Of a DNA stretch of 64,000 bases, positions 43,552 through 51,907 are shown in pieces. The position numbers were made by a program, and so were the translations under genes. The notes beneath the pieces are model-generated. The model ran no database searches and had not been told where the DNA came from. It saw only the letters and a program-made list of their open reading frames with translations. The stretch is from Chryseobacterium bernardetii (GTDB lineage: Bacteria > Bacteroidota > Bacteroidia > Flavobacteriales > Weeksellaceae). Location of the stretch: contig NZ_CP033932.1 of NCBI RefSeq assembly GCF_003815975.1, positions 2,709,501 to 2,773,500 of the forward strand, written 5' to 3'. Positions within the stretch are counted from its first letter, which is position 1. Each line of letters opens with the position of its first letter.

Positions 43552-44974
43552 ATATATATTATACGGTATAGCTGCCTTAAGCTTGGTTTCATGTGCTGTT
43601 CCAAAGGTTGCTGATATTAAAAAAGCTCAGACGCTTCCGGAAATACCGGCCAGAGCAGCCAGCTCGGAAGAATTTCAGCAATTGAACCTGAAAGCCTATT
43701 TTACCGATGCACACCTGCTTGAGCTTTTTGATAAAGTGGTACAGGCTAATCCGGATTTTCAGATCGCACAGCAGAGAGTGGAAATTGCCAACAGTTTCTT
43801 GCAGAGATCAAAGATGGATCTTTTGCCTTCCCTTGAAGTAGGGGCAGAAGCCACAGGAAACCGCTATGGAAAATATACGATGGAGGGAGTGGGGAACTAT
43901 GACACCAATCTTTCCCCCAATATCACGGAAGAACAGAAGATCAACCGTGATTTTACTCCTAATTATTGGCTTGGAGCAAGAAGCAGCTGGGAAATTGATG
44001 CATGGGGCAAGCTAAAGAACAAGAAAATTGCTGCCCAGAAGAAATATCTGGCCTCTACAGAAGGATTGCGATTGCTTCAGGTAGAGCTTTTCACAGATAT
44101 TGCGAACCTTTATTATCAGCTGGTAGCCTTAGATAACCGCCTGGCAATTTATCAGAAGAACTATAACCTTCAGCAGAGAGCCTTTGAAATTGTCCTGGCT
44201 CAACGTGAAGTGGGAAAAGCAACAGAACTTGCAGTACAACAGTTCAAAGCTCAGAATAACAACTGGCTGGCAGAAATAGAGCATATTAAAGTTGAAATTG
44301 TAACTGTTGAACAGGCTATTACAACTTTAACGGGAAGTTATGGTGGAGAGGTAAAACGTGGTAAAACGCTAATGCCTACCAATATGGACGTTTTAAACAA
44401 AACTATCAATGTAGAAGCAGTTATCCATGCGAGGCCGGATGTGGCAGCCAATTATTATGTGTTGGAAGCTTCGCAGGCAGATGCAAAGGCTGCAAGAGCT
44501 GCTTTTTATCCTAAAATTGACCTTGGAGCCGGAATAGGGATAAATTCTTTCTCTGTAGAAACACTTTTCAAACCAAGTTCATTGGCAGGACAGCTATTAG
44601 GTGGATTAATGGTTCCTGTTTTTAATAAGGGCCAGCTGAAATATGAGTTTAAAGTTGCCAGTAAAGAACAGGAGATTGCTTTTTTAAATTATCAGAAGAG
44701 CATTACCACAGCTTTCAATGAATTGCAGTCTATTTTGAAACAGACTAGGATCTATGAAAGGGTTTTAAAATTAAAATCAGAAGAAGTAGGCTTTCTGGAC
44801 CGTGGGGTTGAGGTTTCCAATGATTTGTATCTGACAGGGTACGCGAATTATTTTGAACTGATTAACTCACAGAAAAGTAAACTGACGGCTGAACTTGATC
44901 TGTTACAGTTCCAGCATCAGAATACCAGAAATAATGTTCTTTTGTTTAAAGCCTTAGGAGGAAACCTGAATTAG
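43532..44974 (+). CDS. RND efflux outer membrane channel (OprM/CusC-type lipoprotein)
   Basis: A 480-residue lipoprotein, lipobox LVSC (YGIAALSLVSC). It has two OEP repeats: the first with LFDKVVQANPDFQIAQQRVE, the second with VIHARPDVAANYYVLEASQA and FYPKIDLGAGIGINSFSVET, plus the conserved SSWEIDAWGKLKNKK. It forms the trimeric exit duct of the pump. I choose the ATG at 43532, inside the end of the permease gene, because it gives a normal lipoprotein signal; the upstream frame from 43505 does not. Confidence 0.94.
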   Translation: MKRLNHKYILYGIAALSLVSCAVPKVADIKKAQTLPEIPARAASSEEFQQLNLKAYFTDAHLLELFDKVVQANPDFQIAQQRVEIANSFLQRSKMDLLPSLEVGAEATGNRYGKYTMEGVGNYDTNLSPNITEEQKINRDFTPNYWLGARSSWEIDAWGKLKNKKIAAQKKYLASTEGLRLLQVELFTDIANLYYQLVALDNRLAIYQKNYNLQQRAFEIVLAQREVGKATELAVQQFKAQNNNWLAEIEHIKVEIVTVEQAITTLTGSYGGEVKRGKTLMPTNMDVLNKTINVEAVIHARPDVAANYYVLEASQADAKAARAAFYPKIDLGAGIGINSFSVETLFKPSSLAGQLLGGLMVPVFNKGQLKYEFKVASKEQEIAFLNYQKSITTAFNELQSILKQTRIYERVLKLKSEEVGFLDRGVEVSNDLYLTGYANYFELINSQKSKLTAELDLLQFQHQNTRNNVLLFKALGGNLN

Positions 44975-45034
44975 AAATAAGCAGAATTTTTTCGGTTTTT
45001 TGAACCGGTCATTTTATTTTTACGATGAAAAAGG

Positions 45035-45065
45035 GGCTGTCTCGGTGTGAGGCAGCTTCTTTTTG
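45035..45065 (+). terminator. Terminator after the RND operon
   Basis: GGCTGTCTC (45035-45043) pairs with GAGGCAGC around GTGT, followed by T residues. Member of the CTGTCTC hairpin family. Confidence 0.75.
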
Positions 45066-45082
45066 ATTCTGATGATTATTGA

Positions 45083-45114
45083 TAAAAAAAGAGACCATCA
45101 TTAAGACGGTCTCT
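45083..45114 (-). terminator. Terminator after the cold-shock gene
   Basis: AGAGACC/GGTCTCT (45090-45096 and 45108-45114); read on the minus strand the stem is followed by eight T residues. Confidence 0.75.
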
Positions 45115-45161
45115 GTATAGTTTAAAAACATATCTGCAAAACACTGCAGAATATGTTGATC

Positions 45162-45590
45162 TTATTTAACAATCTGGATCTCAACTGCAGAAAATCCTTT
45201 CGGAGATTTTTCTTTCTCAAAAGAAACTTTGTTTCCTTTCTTTACGGGTTCTGCACAGTTGTTATTGTGGAAGAAGATATTTTCTTTGGTGTTATCTTCA
45301 GTAATGAAACCATATCCTTTTTCGCTAAGGAAGGTAACAATCCCTGTTTTTCTTGGATCTTCCTCAATAATAGGAGCTGCCCCCAACTGAATGTCATCAA
45401 GATTTACTTCCTGTCTTTGTTCTGGCGGAGTAGATGTTAATCTTCCGAATTCATCTACGTACATGAAGACATCCTCCATGTCCTTACCTTTGTTGTTGTT
45501 CGTTTTACGTTCTTCGCGTCTTAGCGCTTTTTCTTTTTGCTTTTGAATTTTTTTCTTGAAATTTTCCTTTTTAGAAAAAGAATCTGCCAT
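45162..45590 (-). CDS. Cold-shock domain protein with a basic N-terminal extension
   Basis: A 142-residue protein. The C-terminal cold-shock domain (about residues 77-140) has RNP1 in EKGYGFITED and RNP2 in NIFFHNNN, with the start KTGIVTFLSE and end KKGNKVSFEKEKSPKGFSAV. It binds single-stranded nucleic acid. Before it lies a basic N-terminal stretch (MADSFSKKENFKKKIQKQKE) and an acidic linker. Such extended CSD proteins are common in Bacteroidetes. The 5' leader may be long (see finding). Confidence 0.92.
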   Translation of the reverse strand: MADSFSKKENFKKKIQKQKEKALRREERKTNNNKGKDMEDVFMYVDEFGRLTSTPPEQRQEVNLDDIQLGAAPIIEEDPRKTGIVTFLSEKGYGFITEDNTKENIFFHNNNCAEPVKKGNKVSFEKEKSPKGFSAVEIQIVK

Positions 45591-46284
45591 AAATTATTTT
45601 TAGTATTTAGTTTCTATTAATTGTATTGTTCACTCCGGCCTGTCTTAGACCTTAAAGCCCGTCGATGTTTCCTGTTCTGGGTTTCCTAATCATACAGAGC
45701 TTTAAAATTCCGACAAGTATTGTTCTGGGTAGAAGAATAAAAGTTAAAAATATGGCTGCTCAAAAAGCAAAGACTGAATACGTATATTCTGAGTCGTTAC
45801 AGAAAACAAAGTAGTGACTTTGGTTAATAATATGCAAATATACAATAATAAAATGAATAAAACTGTTTTTAAATGATTGATTATCAGAAATGGTTTTATC
45901 CGTATGTTCTTATTTACAGAGGGATAAAGCAGCCTTGAATATTTTTCACAAAAAATCCCCAGTAAGCTGAGGATTAAAAAAAATATATTAAGAATGAAAT
46001 GGTGTGTGTTAATACGGGTGGGAGAGCATCAAATGCTGTGCCTAAAATTCACTTAAGCTGGAAAAGTTAAGCATGTGTTTAATTAAATAAACAGGATGTA
46101 AACTCTATCTGCTTGGAAGATAACAGGATATTGGAATTAATATGTTTATATAAATTTTTAATATTTTTTCATCCCAAAAACTCAGCCTCCTCCGAAACTT
46201 TAGTTAAATTCCCGAAAATTTCACCATGTTGAGACCACTTTTATTATTCATCTTTGCTTCATCAACAATTAAAAATTAAAAATA
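45591..46284. other. 694-base region between cold-shock and SDR genes
   Basis: A TATATTTG box on the minus strand (45835-45842) would give the cold-shock gene a leader of about 240 bases. That leader contains two copies of TGTTCTGGGT (45673-45682 and 45721-45730) 48 bases apart. On the plus strand a 20-codon frame (45752-45814) starts after an A-rich stretch. From about 45850 to 46280 nothing is recognisable. Confidence 0.5.
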
Positions 46285-47040
46285 ATGTCAACACAAGATG
46301 TAAACGGAAAAGTTGTTTTAATTGCCGGAGGAGGTAAAAACCTTGGCGGATTATTAAGCAGAGATTTTGCTGCAAAAGGAGCTAAACTGGCTATACATTA
46401 CAATAGTGAAAGTTCCAGAGCAGAAAGTGAAAAAACGCTGGCCGAAGTTCAGGCATTGGGAGCTGAAGCATTTTTATTTCAGGGAGATCTTACCAAAGTA
46501 GATAATATTGCCAAGTTTTTTGATGAAACTATTTCCCGTTTTGGCGGAGTGGATATTGCGATCAATACGGTAGGAATGGTACTGAAAAAGCCATTTTCAG
46601 AAACTACAGAAGCAGAATATGATACCATGTTTAATGTGAATTCAAAATCAGCATATTTCTTTTTACAGGAAGCGGGTAAAAAGATAAATAACCACGGGAA
46701 GATCTGTACCATTGTAACTTCACTACTGGCTGCCTATACAGGATTGTATTCCACTTATGCGGGAGCAAAAGCACCGGTAGAGCATTTTACAAGAGCTGCC
46801 TCTAAAGAGTTTGGAGCCAGAGGAATTTCCGTAACGGCTGTAGCGCCCGGTCCAATGGATACTCCGTTCTTCTATGGGCAGGAAACAGATGATGCCGTAG
46901 CTTATCACAAATCAGCATCTGCATTGGGCGGACTTACCGATATCAAGGACATCGCTCCATTGGTAGAGTTCCTGGTAACTGACGGTTGGTGGATCACCGG
47001 ACAAACAATTTTTGCCAATGGCGGTTATACAACAAGATAA
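46285..47040 (+). CDS. Short-chain dehydrogenase/reductase (SDR)
   Basis: A 251-residue cytoplasmic oxidoreductase of the classical SDR fold. NAD(P)-binding glycine motif AGGGKNLGGLLSRDFAAKGA, NTVGMVLK for the NNAG-type segment, and the catalytic pair Y and K in YAGAKAPVEHF after the serine in VTSLLAAYTGLYSTYAGAK. VAPGPMDTPFF and WITGQTIFANGGYTTR are the usual C-terminal blocks. Glycine pattern TGxxxGxG is replaced by GGGKNLGG, as in some acyl-carrier and quinone reductases. Substrate unknown. Single gene. Confidence 0.92.
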   Translation: MSTQDVNGKVVLIAGGGKNLGGLLSRDFAAKGAKLAIHYNSESSRAESEKTLAEVQALGAEAFLFQGDLTKVDNIAKFFDETISRFGGVDIAINTVGMVLKKPFSETTEAEYDTMFNVNSKSAYFFLQEAGKKINNHGKICTIVTSLLAAYTGLYSTYAGAKAPVEHFTRAASKEFGARGISVTAVAPGPMDTPFFYGQETDDAVAYHKSASALGGLTDIKDIAPLVEFLVTDGWWITGQTIFANGGYTTR

Positions 47041-47061
47041 TCTGAAACGTATTTAAAAAAA

Positions 47062-47096
47062 AACTCACTGAAAACAACTTTCAGTGAGTTTTTTAT
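47062..47096 (+). terminator. Terminator after the SDR gene
   Basis: Perfect 12-base stem AACTCACTGAAA/TTTCAGTGAGTT followed by a T run. Confidence 0.85.
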
Positions 47097-47112
47097 TTAT
47101 TTTTGGAAAGAA

Positions 47113-47949
47113 TTATACTGTTTTCATCTTTCCTTTTTCCAATACGCTTTTGATAATGAAGAAAAGTCCCAGAAGAACAAATGGAATACTTAAAAGCTGT
47201 CCCATATTTAGGCTCATTCCATGTTCAAATTCTACCTGGTCTACCTTTATAAACTCAATCAGGATTCTCATGATAAAGATTAAAAGAATACTGATTCCGA
47301 AATAAAATCCTTTCCCGATCCTGAAGATATCTTTCTTGTAAATAAGATAGACAAGGAGGAATATAATAAAATAAGAAATTGCCTCATAAAGCTGTGCAGG
47401 ATGTCTCGGAAGATTATCTACCTGACGAAAAATAAAAGCCCATGGAACATTAGTAGGGGTTCCGATGATTTCCGAATTCATAAGATTGGCAAGCCTGATA
47501 AAAACACCTCCCAATGGTAATACAATCGCGATAGCATCTAATACCGTCATTAATGAAATTTTAAACTTCCTGGAATAGATCAGCAGCATAATCATCAGTC
47601 CAATTCCGCCTCCATGGCTTGCAAGTCCTGCATAACCGGTAAAGTGGTAAGCACCATCCGGACCTCTCTGGATCGGTAGGAAAATTTCTAACGGATGCTG
47701 GGAATAATAATCGAAATCATAAAAGATACAATGTCCTAATCTTGCACCGGCTAATATTCCGATAAGCGCATATGAAAACAGGGCATCATGCGCCTGTACA
47801 CTTAATTTTTCTTTTTTATAGATGCTTTTTAAAATGTTAAAACATAATACAAGTCCTGAAAGGAACAGCAGGCCATAGTATTTAATAGGAACACCTAAAA
47901 TATTGACGATTTCGGGATTCACATCCCAGTTGATATATAATAAACTCAT
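47113..47949 (-). CDS. lgt: Prolipoprotein diacylglyceryl transferase
   Basis: A 278-residue inner-membrane enzyme that adds diacylglycerol from phosphatidylglycerol to the lipobox cysteine of prolipoproteins, the first step of lipoprotein maturation. About seven membrane helices. The conserved blocks are GARLGHCIFYDF, SHGGGIGLMIMLLIYSRKF, the Lgt signature PLGGVFIRLANLMNSEIIGT, and RHPAQLYEAI. Its product modifies the many lipoproteins encoded in this window. A promoter on the minus strand (TATCTTTG, 47977-47984) precedes it. Confidence 0.95.
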   Translation of the reverse strand: MSLLYINWDVNPEIVNILGVPIKYYGLLFLSGLVLCFNILKSIYKKEKLSVQAHDALFSYALIGILAGARLGHCIFYDFDYYSQHPLEIFLPIQRGPDGAYHFTGYAGLASHGGGIGLMIMLLIYSRKFKISLMTVLDAIAIVLPLGGVFIRLANLMNSEIIGTPTNVPWAFIFRQVDNLPRHPAQLYEAISYFIIFLLVYLIYKKDIFRIGKGFYFGISILLIFIMRILIEFIKVDQVEFEHGMSLNMGQLLSIPFVLLGLFFIIKSVLEKGKMKTV

Positions 47950-47976
47950 TGATATTGTTATCGGATTTTACGGATG

Positions 47977-47984
47977 CAAAGATA
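47977..47984 (-). promoter_or_regulatory. -7 element of lgt
   Basis: TATCTTTG on the minus strand, 27 bases before the start codon. Confidence 0.5.
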
Positions 47985-48065
47985 AGAAAATAGGATTTTC
48001 TCGTGAAAACAGGGCATCTGCTAAGTCCTATGACCTGAGTCATAAAGTTTTAAAGTCATGTTTTC

Positions 48066-48073
48066 TACTTTTG
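48066..48073 (+). promoter_or_regulatory. -7 element of the small lipoprotein gene at 48100
   Basis: TACTTTTG matches TAnnTTTG and lies 26 bases before the ATG at 48100. It may also drive the oxidase genes that follow. Confidence 0.45.
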
Positions 48074-48099
48074 ATATCACACACCACAAAATTTATTAT

Positions 48100-48339
48100 A
48101 TGAAATCTATTGTAACATTCACCCTACTGGCAAGCTTTTTTGTAGTCAGCTGCAAAAAAGAGCCTCAGGCCCAACGGACGAATACGGATACCATCATGGC
48201 TTCCGACAGCCTCACTTCCGGCTCAGCCCAGATCTCACCGGATTCAGCAGATAATACAGCTACTGTAGACAGCACATCCTATGATGTGGATTCTATTAAA
48301 AAAAGCAGAAAGCAACATATTTCAGAAAAGGTGGGGTAA
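48100..48339 (+). CDS. Small lipoprotein of unknown function
   Basis: A 79-residue lipoprotein, lipobox VVSC (FTLLASFFVVSC), then KKEPQAQRTNTDTIMASDSL and a serine/threonine-rich low-complexity tail ending KKSRKQHISEKVG. Nothing identifies a function. An upstream in-frame start at 48058 would add residues before a proper signal peptide, so I start at 48100. Precedes the oxidase genes by about 80 bases. Confidence 0.7.
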   Translation: MKSIVTFTLLASFFVVSCKKEPQAQRTNTDTIMASDSLTSGSAQISPDSADNTATVDSTSYDVDSIKKSRKQHISEKVG

Positions 48340-48420
48340 CCTTTTTCGAAAAACATCAATAACCTGTTGAAGACATACATCAGGAGTACGCATCATTCAT
48401 TAATCCATAATAATACTGTT

Positions 48421-50172
48421 ATGGCAGATATTGCATTATTTAAAGAAACCGGGATACAGATTACCTTATTGCTCACATTAATGGTTATTATAGCCGGGCT
48501 TATCGTTGTGGTTCTTAAATTTTTATCTATTTATGGTAAAATATTAAAGCGAAAAGAATCCGCTGAGGTTAAAAAAGAAATAGAACATCTTTCTCCCGAA
48601 GAGATTGCGGCTTATGAACAGAGGGAAAAAGAATTGAACTTTACGCCCCCTGAAAATGACCTGTCGGGGACTTTACCTCCTGCAGATACCAAAGGAGTTA
48701 TTCAGAATATAAATTCAGTAGAAGAATTAAGGGTATTTCCTACTAAAAGAAGGACATCTTCCTTCCGGAAATATATCTCTCCTGAGTTGAGCCGGCTTAT
48801 TCTTTATTTCCTGGGGACCGCTATTTTCTGGCTGGTTCTGGGAACAACTTTTGGCTTGTATGCAGGTATTAAGCTTGTAGCTCCGGATGTTGAGCATACA
48901 AGTTGGTTCAGCTATGGAAGGCTGAGACCTGGTCACACCAATGCAGTATTCTGGGGATGGGCATCATTGGCAATGTTAGGATTAGCACACTATGTCATTC
49001 CCAGGGTAAGTAATGTTGAAAAATTTAATATCAGGCAAGGGTATGCCTCTCTTATTTTAGTGAATTTGGCAGTTCTTACAGGAACAATAAGTGTTCTTTC
49101 CGGTGTAAATAACGGAGGAGGGAAATACAGGGAATATATCTGGCCTATTATGATAACCTTCGGAATTGGGGTTGCTCTTTCACTGCATAATTTTTTTAAG
49201 CCTATTGTTCATCGGACTACCAAAGAAATTTACCTTTCCAATTGGTATATTGTATCCGGAACAATGTTTATTGTTCTCGTTATAGTGATTGCCTATATCC
49301 CGATATGGCAGGATGGTGTTGGAGAAACCATTATTCAGGGGTATTATATGCATCAGGCAATAGGAATGTGGTTCATGATGATTAATCTTGGATTAATGTA
49401 TTGTTTTCTTCCCCAACAGCTCAATAAACCTATTTATTCATATAGTTTAGGTGTGCTGGCATTTTGGACTCATACCTTATTTTATACATTAATTGGGACT
49501 CATCATTTTATTTTCAGTGCTATTCCCTGGCGGCTGCAGACAACGGCAATTATTGCAAGCGTCGGGATGTTAATCCCTGTAGCAGCAGGAACAGCTAATT
49601 TTCTTCTGACATTTAACGGAGCCTGGTATCAGCTTAAGACAAGCTATACACTTCCTTTCTATTTTATGTCTATCATATTTTATTTCACAGGATCATTTCA
49701 GGGAACCGTGGAAGCATTCAGATATACCAATCTGCTTTGGCATTTTACAGATTTCACAGTTGCCCATTCCCACCTTACGATGTATGGGATCATTACTTTC
49801 ATGCTTTGGGGGTTTACGTATACATTAGTACCAAAGCTTACCGGAAAAGAACCTCCTAAAATATGGGTAGGAATTCACTTCTGGCTGGCTCTGATAGGAT
49901 TACTGTTTTATGTTATTTCTCTGATGATTGGCGGAACACAGACCGGGCAGCTTTGGATTAAGAAAAAACCTTTCATAGAAGGAGTAATCAATATGGCTCC
50001 TTTCTGGTTATGGAGGGCTATCGGTGGATCTCTGATGTGGGTTTCTCATCTCATTTTTGCCTATAATTTTTATAACATGGTGAAAAAGAGTGACGAAATA
50101 AAAGTTCCGAAAACTCCTGCACAAATTTTAGCAGCTAAAAAGCAATTCGGGAATACTGAGTTTAATACTTAA
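48421..50172 (+). CDS. cbb3-like haem-copper oxidase subunit I
   Basis: A 583-residue inner-membrane protein, homologous to CcoN. About 12 helices follow a helix plus hydrophilic region of roughly 120 residues. Haem and copper ligands are seen in GRLRPGHTNAVFWGW (low-spin haem His), YYMHQAIGMWFM, TLIGTHHFIFSAIPW (copper B) and FTVAHSHLTMYG (haem ligands). It reduces O2 to water. In contrast to most Bacteroidetes CcoNO fusions it is a separate, shorter protein with an N-terminal extension. The TTG at 48367 opens the frame; the ATG at 48421 is preferred. Next gene follows after 11 bases. Confidence 0.9.
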   Translation: MADIALFKETGIQITLLLTLMVIIAGLIVVVLKFLSIYGKILKRKESAEVKKEIEHLSPEEIAAYEQREKELNFTPPENDLSGTLPPADTKGVIQNINSVEELRVFPTKRRTSSFRKYISPELSRLILYFLGTAIFWLVLGTTFGLYAGIKLVAPDVEHTSWFSYGRLRPGHTNAVFWGWASLAMLGLAHYVIPRVSNVEKFNIRQGYASLILVNLAVLTGTISVLSGVNNGGGKYREYIWPIMITFGIGVALSLHNFFKPIVHRTTKEIYLSNWYIVSGTMFIVLVIVIAYIPIWQDGVGETIIQGYYMHQAIGMWFMMINLGLMYCFLPQQLNKPIYSYSLGVLAFWTHTLFYTLIGTHHFIFSAIPWRLQTTAIIASVGMLIPVAAGTANFLLTFNGAWYQLKTSYTLPFYFMSIIFYFTGSFQGTVEAFRYTNLLWHFTDFTVAHSHLTMYGIITFMLWGFTYTLVPKLTGKEPPKIWVGIHFWLALIGLLFYVISLMIGGTQTGQLWIKKKPFIEGVINMAPFWLWRAIGGSLMWVSHLIFAYNFYNMVKKSDEIKVPKTPAQILAAKKQFGNTEFNT

Positions 50173-50183
50173 AATTTAACAAA

Positions 50184-51182
50184 ATGATATTTTTAAATGA
50201 TCATAGGATTCTTTTTGGGTCAGCACTCTGTCTTTTTGTTTTCCTGACACTTTATATTGCTGTTTTGCCGGCTTTGGACAATCAACGTATTAATAAGCCG
50301 CTGCCGAAACAGTCCAGAATGCTTACCAAAGAAGAAAAAGCAGGAAAAATGGTTTACATCGCGAATGGGTGTATAGCATGCCATACCCAACAGGTAAGAA
50401 ATGTAGAAATGGATAATGTTTTTGGGAAAAGACCAAGTATTCCTGCTGATTTTGCCATTAATACAAGAACTGATTTTTGGAGAAATACTGCTAATCTGAT
50501 GGGAACGCAGAGAACAGGGCCGGATCTTACCAATATCGGAGAGCGGCAGCCTAGTGCAGAGTGGCACCTGATTCATTTGTACCAGCCAAGAGCAGCTGTA
50601 GAGCAATCTGTTATGCCTGCTTATCCGTGGCTTTTCATAGAGCGTGATTATCTTCAGCCGGGGGATATAGAAGTAAAGGTCCCCGAGAAGTTTATCAAAA
50701 ATAAGTCAAAGAAAATTGTTGCAGGCCCTGATGCACTTTTGCTGGTAGCCTATTTAAAATCGCTGAAGCAGACAGATTATACTGATAAATCTATTGTACC
50801 CGCTTTTTTATACAAACAGAAAAAAGAAGAAGGAGCAGCACAAGGCGGGGGAAATTCAAATTTGCCCGATGGGGAAGCACTTTTTACAGCTAACTGTGCA
50901 AGCTGCCATCAAGCCAATGGGGAAGGAGTTCCCGGGGCTTTCCCTCCTCTGAAGGGAAGCCCCGTAGTAACAGGCGGCGACCTGGAGCTATATGTTACCA
51001 TCATCATGAAGGGATATGACCCAAGGCCGGAATTTGCTACTATGCCGGCTGTAGGAACCAATGCCAATTTTACACCTGAAGATGTAACAGCAATTATGAA
51101 TCATGAAAGATCAAGCTGGGGGAATAACGCAAAAAAAGTGACCGTGGAAGAAGTAAAAACAATAATGGATAAAATAAAATAA
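50184..51182 (+). CDS. CcoO-like cytochrome c with a second fused haem c domain
   Basis: A 332-residue protein with one N-terminal membrane anchor (residues 12-31). Haem motif 1 is C63-I-A-C66-H67, followed by CcoO-type text (FGKRPSIPADF, MGTQRTGPDLTNIGER, and axial Met in VMPAYPWL). Motif 2, C238-A-S-C241-H242, starts a separate cytochrome c domain with GEGVPGAFPPLKGSPVV and Met in TMPAVGT. Thus it combines subunit II with a CcoP-like c domain, so a three-haem-c enzyme is not expected; two haems c are. It is part of a compact operon with the subunit I gene. Confidence 0.9.
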   Translation: MIFLNDHRILFGSALCLFVFLTLYIAVLPALDNQRINKPLPKQSRMLTKEEKAGKMVYIANGCIACHTQQVRNVEMDNVFGKRPSIPADFAINTRTDFWRNTANLMGTQRTGPDLTNIGERQPSAEWHLIHLYQPRAAVEQSVMPAYPWLFIERDYLQPGDIEVKVPEKFIKNKSKKIVAGPDALLLVAYLKSLKQTDYTDKSIVPAFLYKQKKEEGAAQGGGNSNLPDGEALFTANCASCHQANGEGVPGAFPPLKGSPVVTGGDLELYVTIIMKGYDPRPEFATMPAVGTNANFTPEDVTAIMNHERSSWGNNAKKVTVEEVKTIMDKIK

Positions 51183-51184
51183 CA

Positions 51185-51457
51185 ATGAAAAGCCTTTTAA
51201 AAAATATAACCGTATTGGCTGGTGTACTCTTTAGTGTGTATGCATATGCCTGTGATGCTTGTAAACTTCAACAGCCCAAAGTGACGAGAAATTTTACCCA
51301 CGGAACTGGCCCTGAAAGTAATTGGGACTGGTTTATTGTGGGCGTTGTCATATTGATAACTGTGCTTGCTTTTGTACTTTCTGCCAAATACCTTATTAAG
51401 CCGGGAGAGAAAGATAAAAACCATATCAAGTATTCTCTGTTTTCAGGTGAAAATTGA
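51185..51457 (+). CDS. Small membrane protein of the oxidase operon
   Basis: A 90-residue protein: signal peptide or first helix (LLKNITVLAGVLFSVYAYAC), a CDAC motif, then one membrane helix (FIVGVVILITVLAFVLSAKY). It begins two bases after the CcoO-like gene, so translation is coupled. No homologue is recalled by name; a role like CcoQ/CcoH as a small subunit is inference from position. The CxxC in the outside part could bind metal or form a disulfide. Confidence 0.75.
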   Translation: MKSLLKNITVLAGVLFSVYAYACDACKLQQPKVTRNFTHGTGPESNWDWFIVGVVILITVLAFVLSAKYLIKPGEKDKNHIKYSLFSGEN

Positions 51458-51462
51458 ATATC

Positions 51463-51870
51463 ATGACAAAAGATAGAAGTAAAGTTTTTTTGTTTATTGA
51501 CGATGATCCGGCTCCCATTGCTGAGCTGGAAACTCCAATTGTCTTTGATCTGGATACTAAAAAAATGACAGATGGCGAGCATATCCTCAGAATAGTAAGC
51601 CATTCACCTTCCGGAAGAGAAGGAATAAGAAAAATCCATTTTACTGTAGCCAACGGCCCGGCTATCAGAATAGAAGGACTTAAAAATAAAGATGTGGTAG
51701 ACGGAACACTTTCCTTAATGATTAATGCTTATGATAAAGGAAATCAGAAGAGCTTTTTGATTAATGGAAGTGAAACGCCGCAGACTATTCCGTTCTGGAT
51801 ATGGATCATTGTTATTGTATTTGCAGCGTGGGCAATTTATTACGAAATAACAAGTTACAATGTTCAGTAA
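51463..51870 (+). CDS. Tail-anchored protein of the oxidase operon
   Basis: A 135-residue protein with most of its length soluble (MTKDRSKVFLFIDDDPAPIA, beta-rich, VSHSPSGREGIRKIHFTVAN, resembling a Ig-like/cytochrome c oxidase accessory domain) and one C-terminal membrane helix (IPFWIWIIVIVFAAWAIYYE). It follows the 90-residue gene by five bases. ATG 51463 is preferred over TTG 51454. Function unknown; probably an assembly or extra subunit of the oxidase. Confidence 0.72.
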   Translation: MTKDRSKVFLFIDDDPAPIAELETPIVFDLDTKKMTDGEHILRIVSHSPSGREGIRKIHFTVANGPAIRIEGLKNKDVVDGTLSLMINAYDKGNQKSFLINGSETPQTIPFWIWIIVIVFAAWAIYYEITSYNVQ

Positions 51871-51907
51871 TTGTCATACCCAATGAAATTTTCATTGGTA
51901 TAAAATA

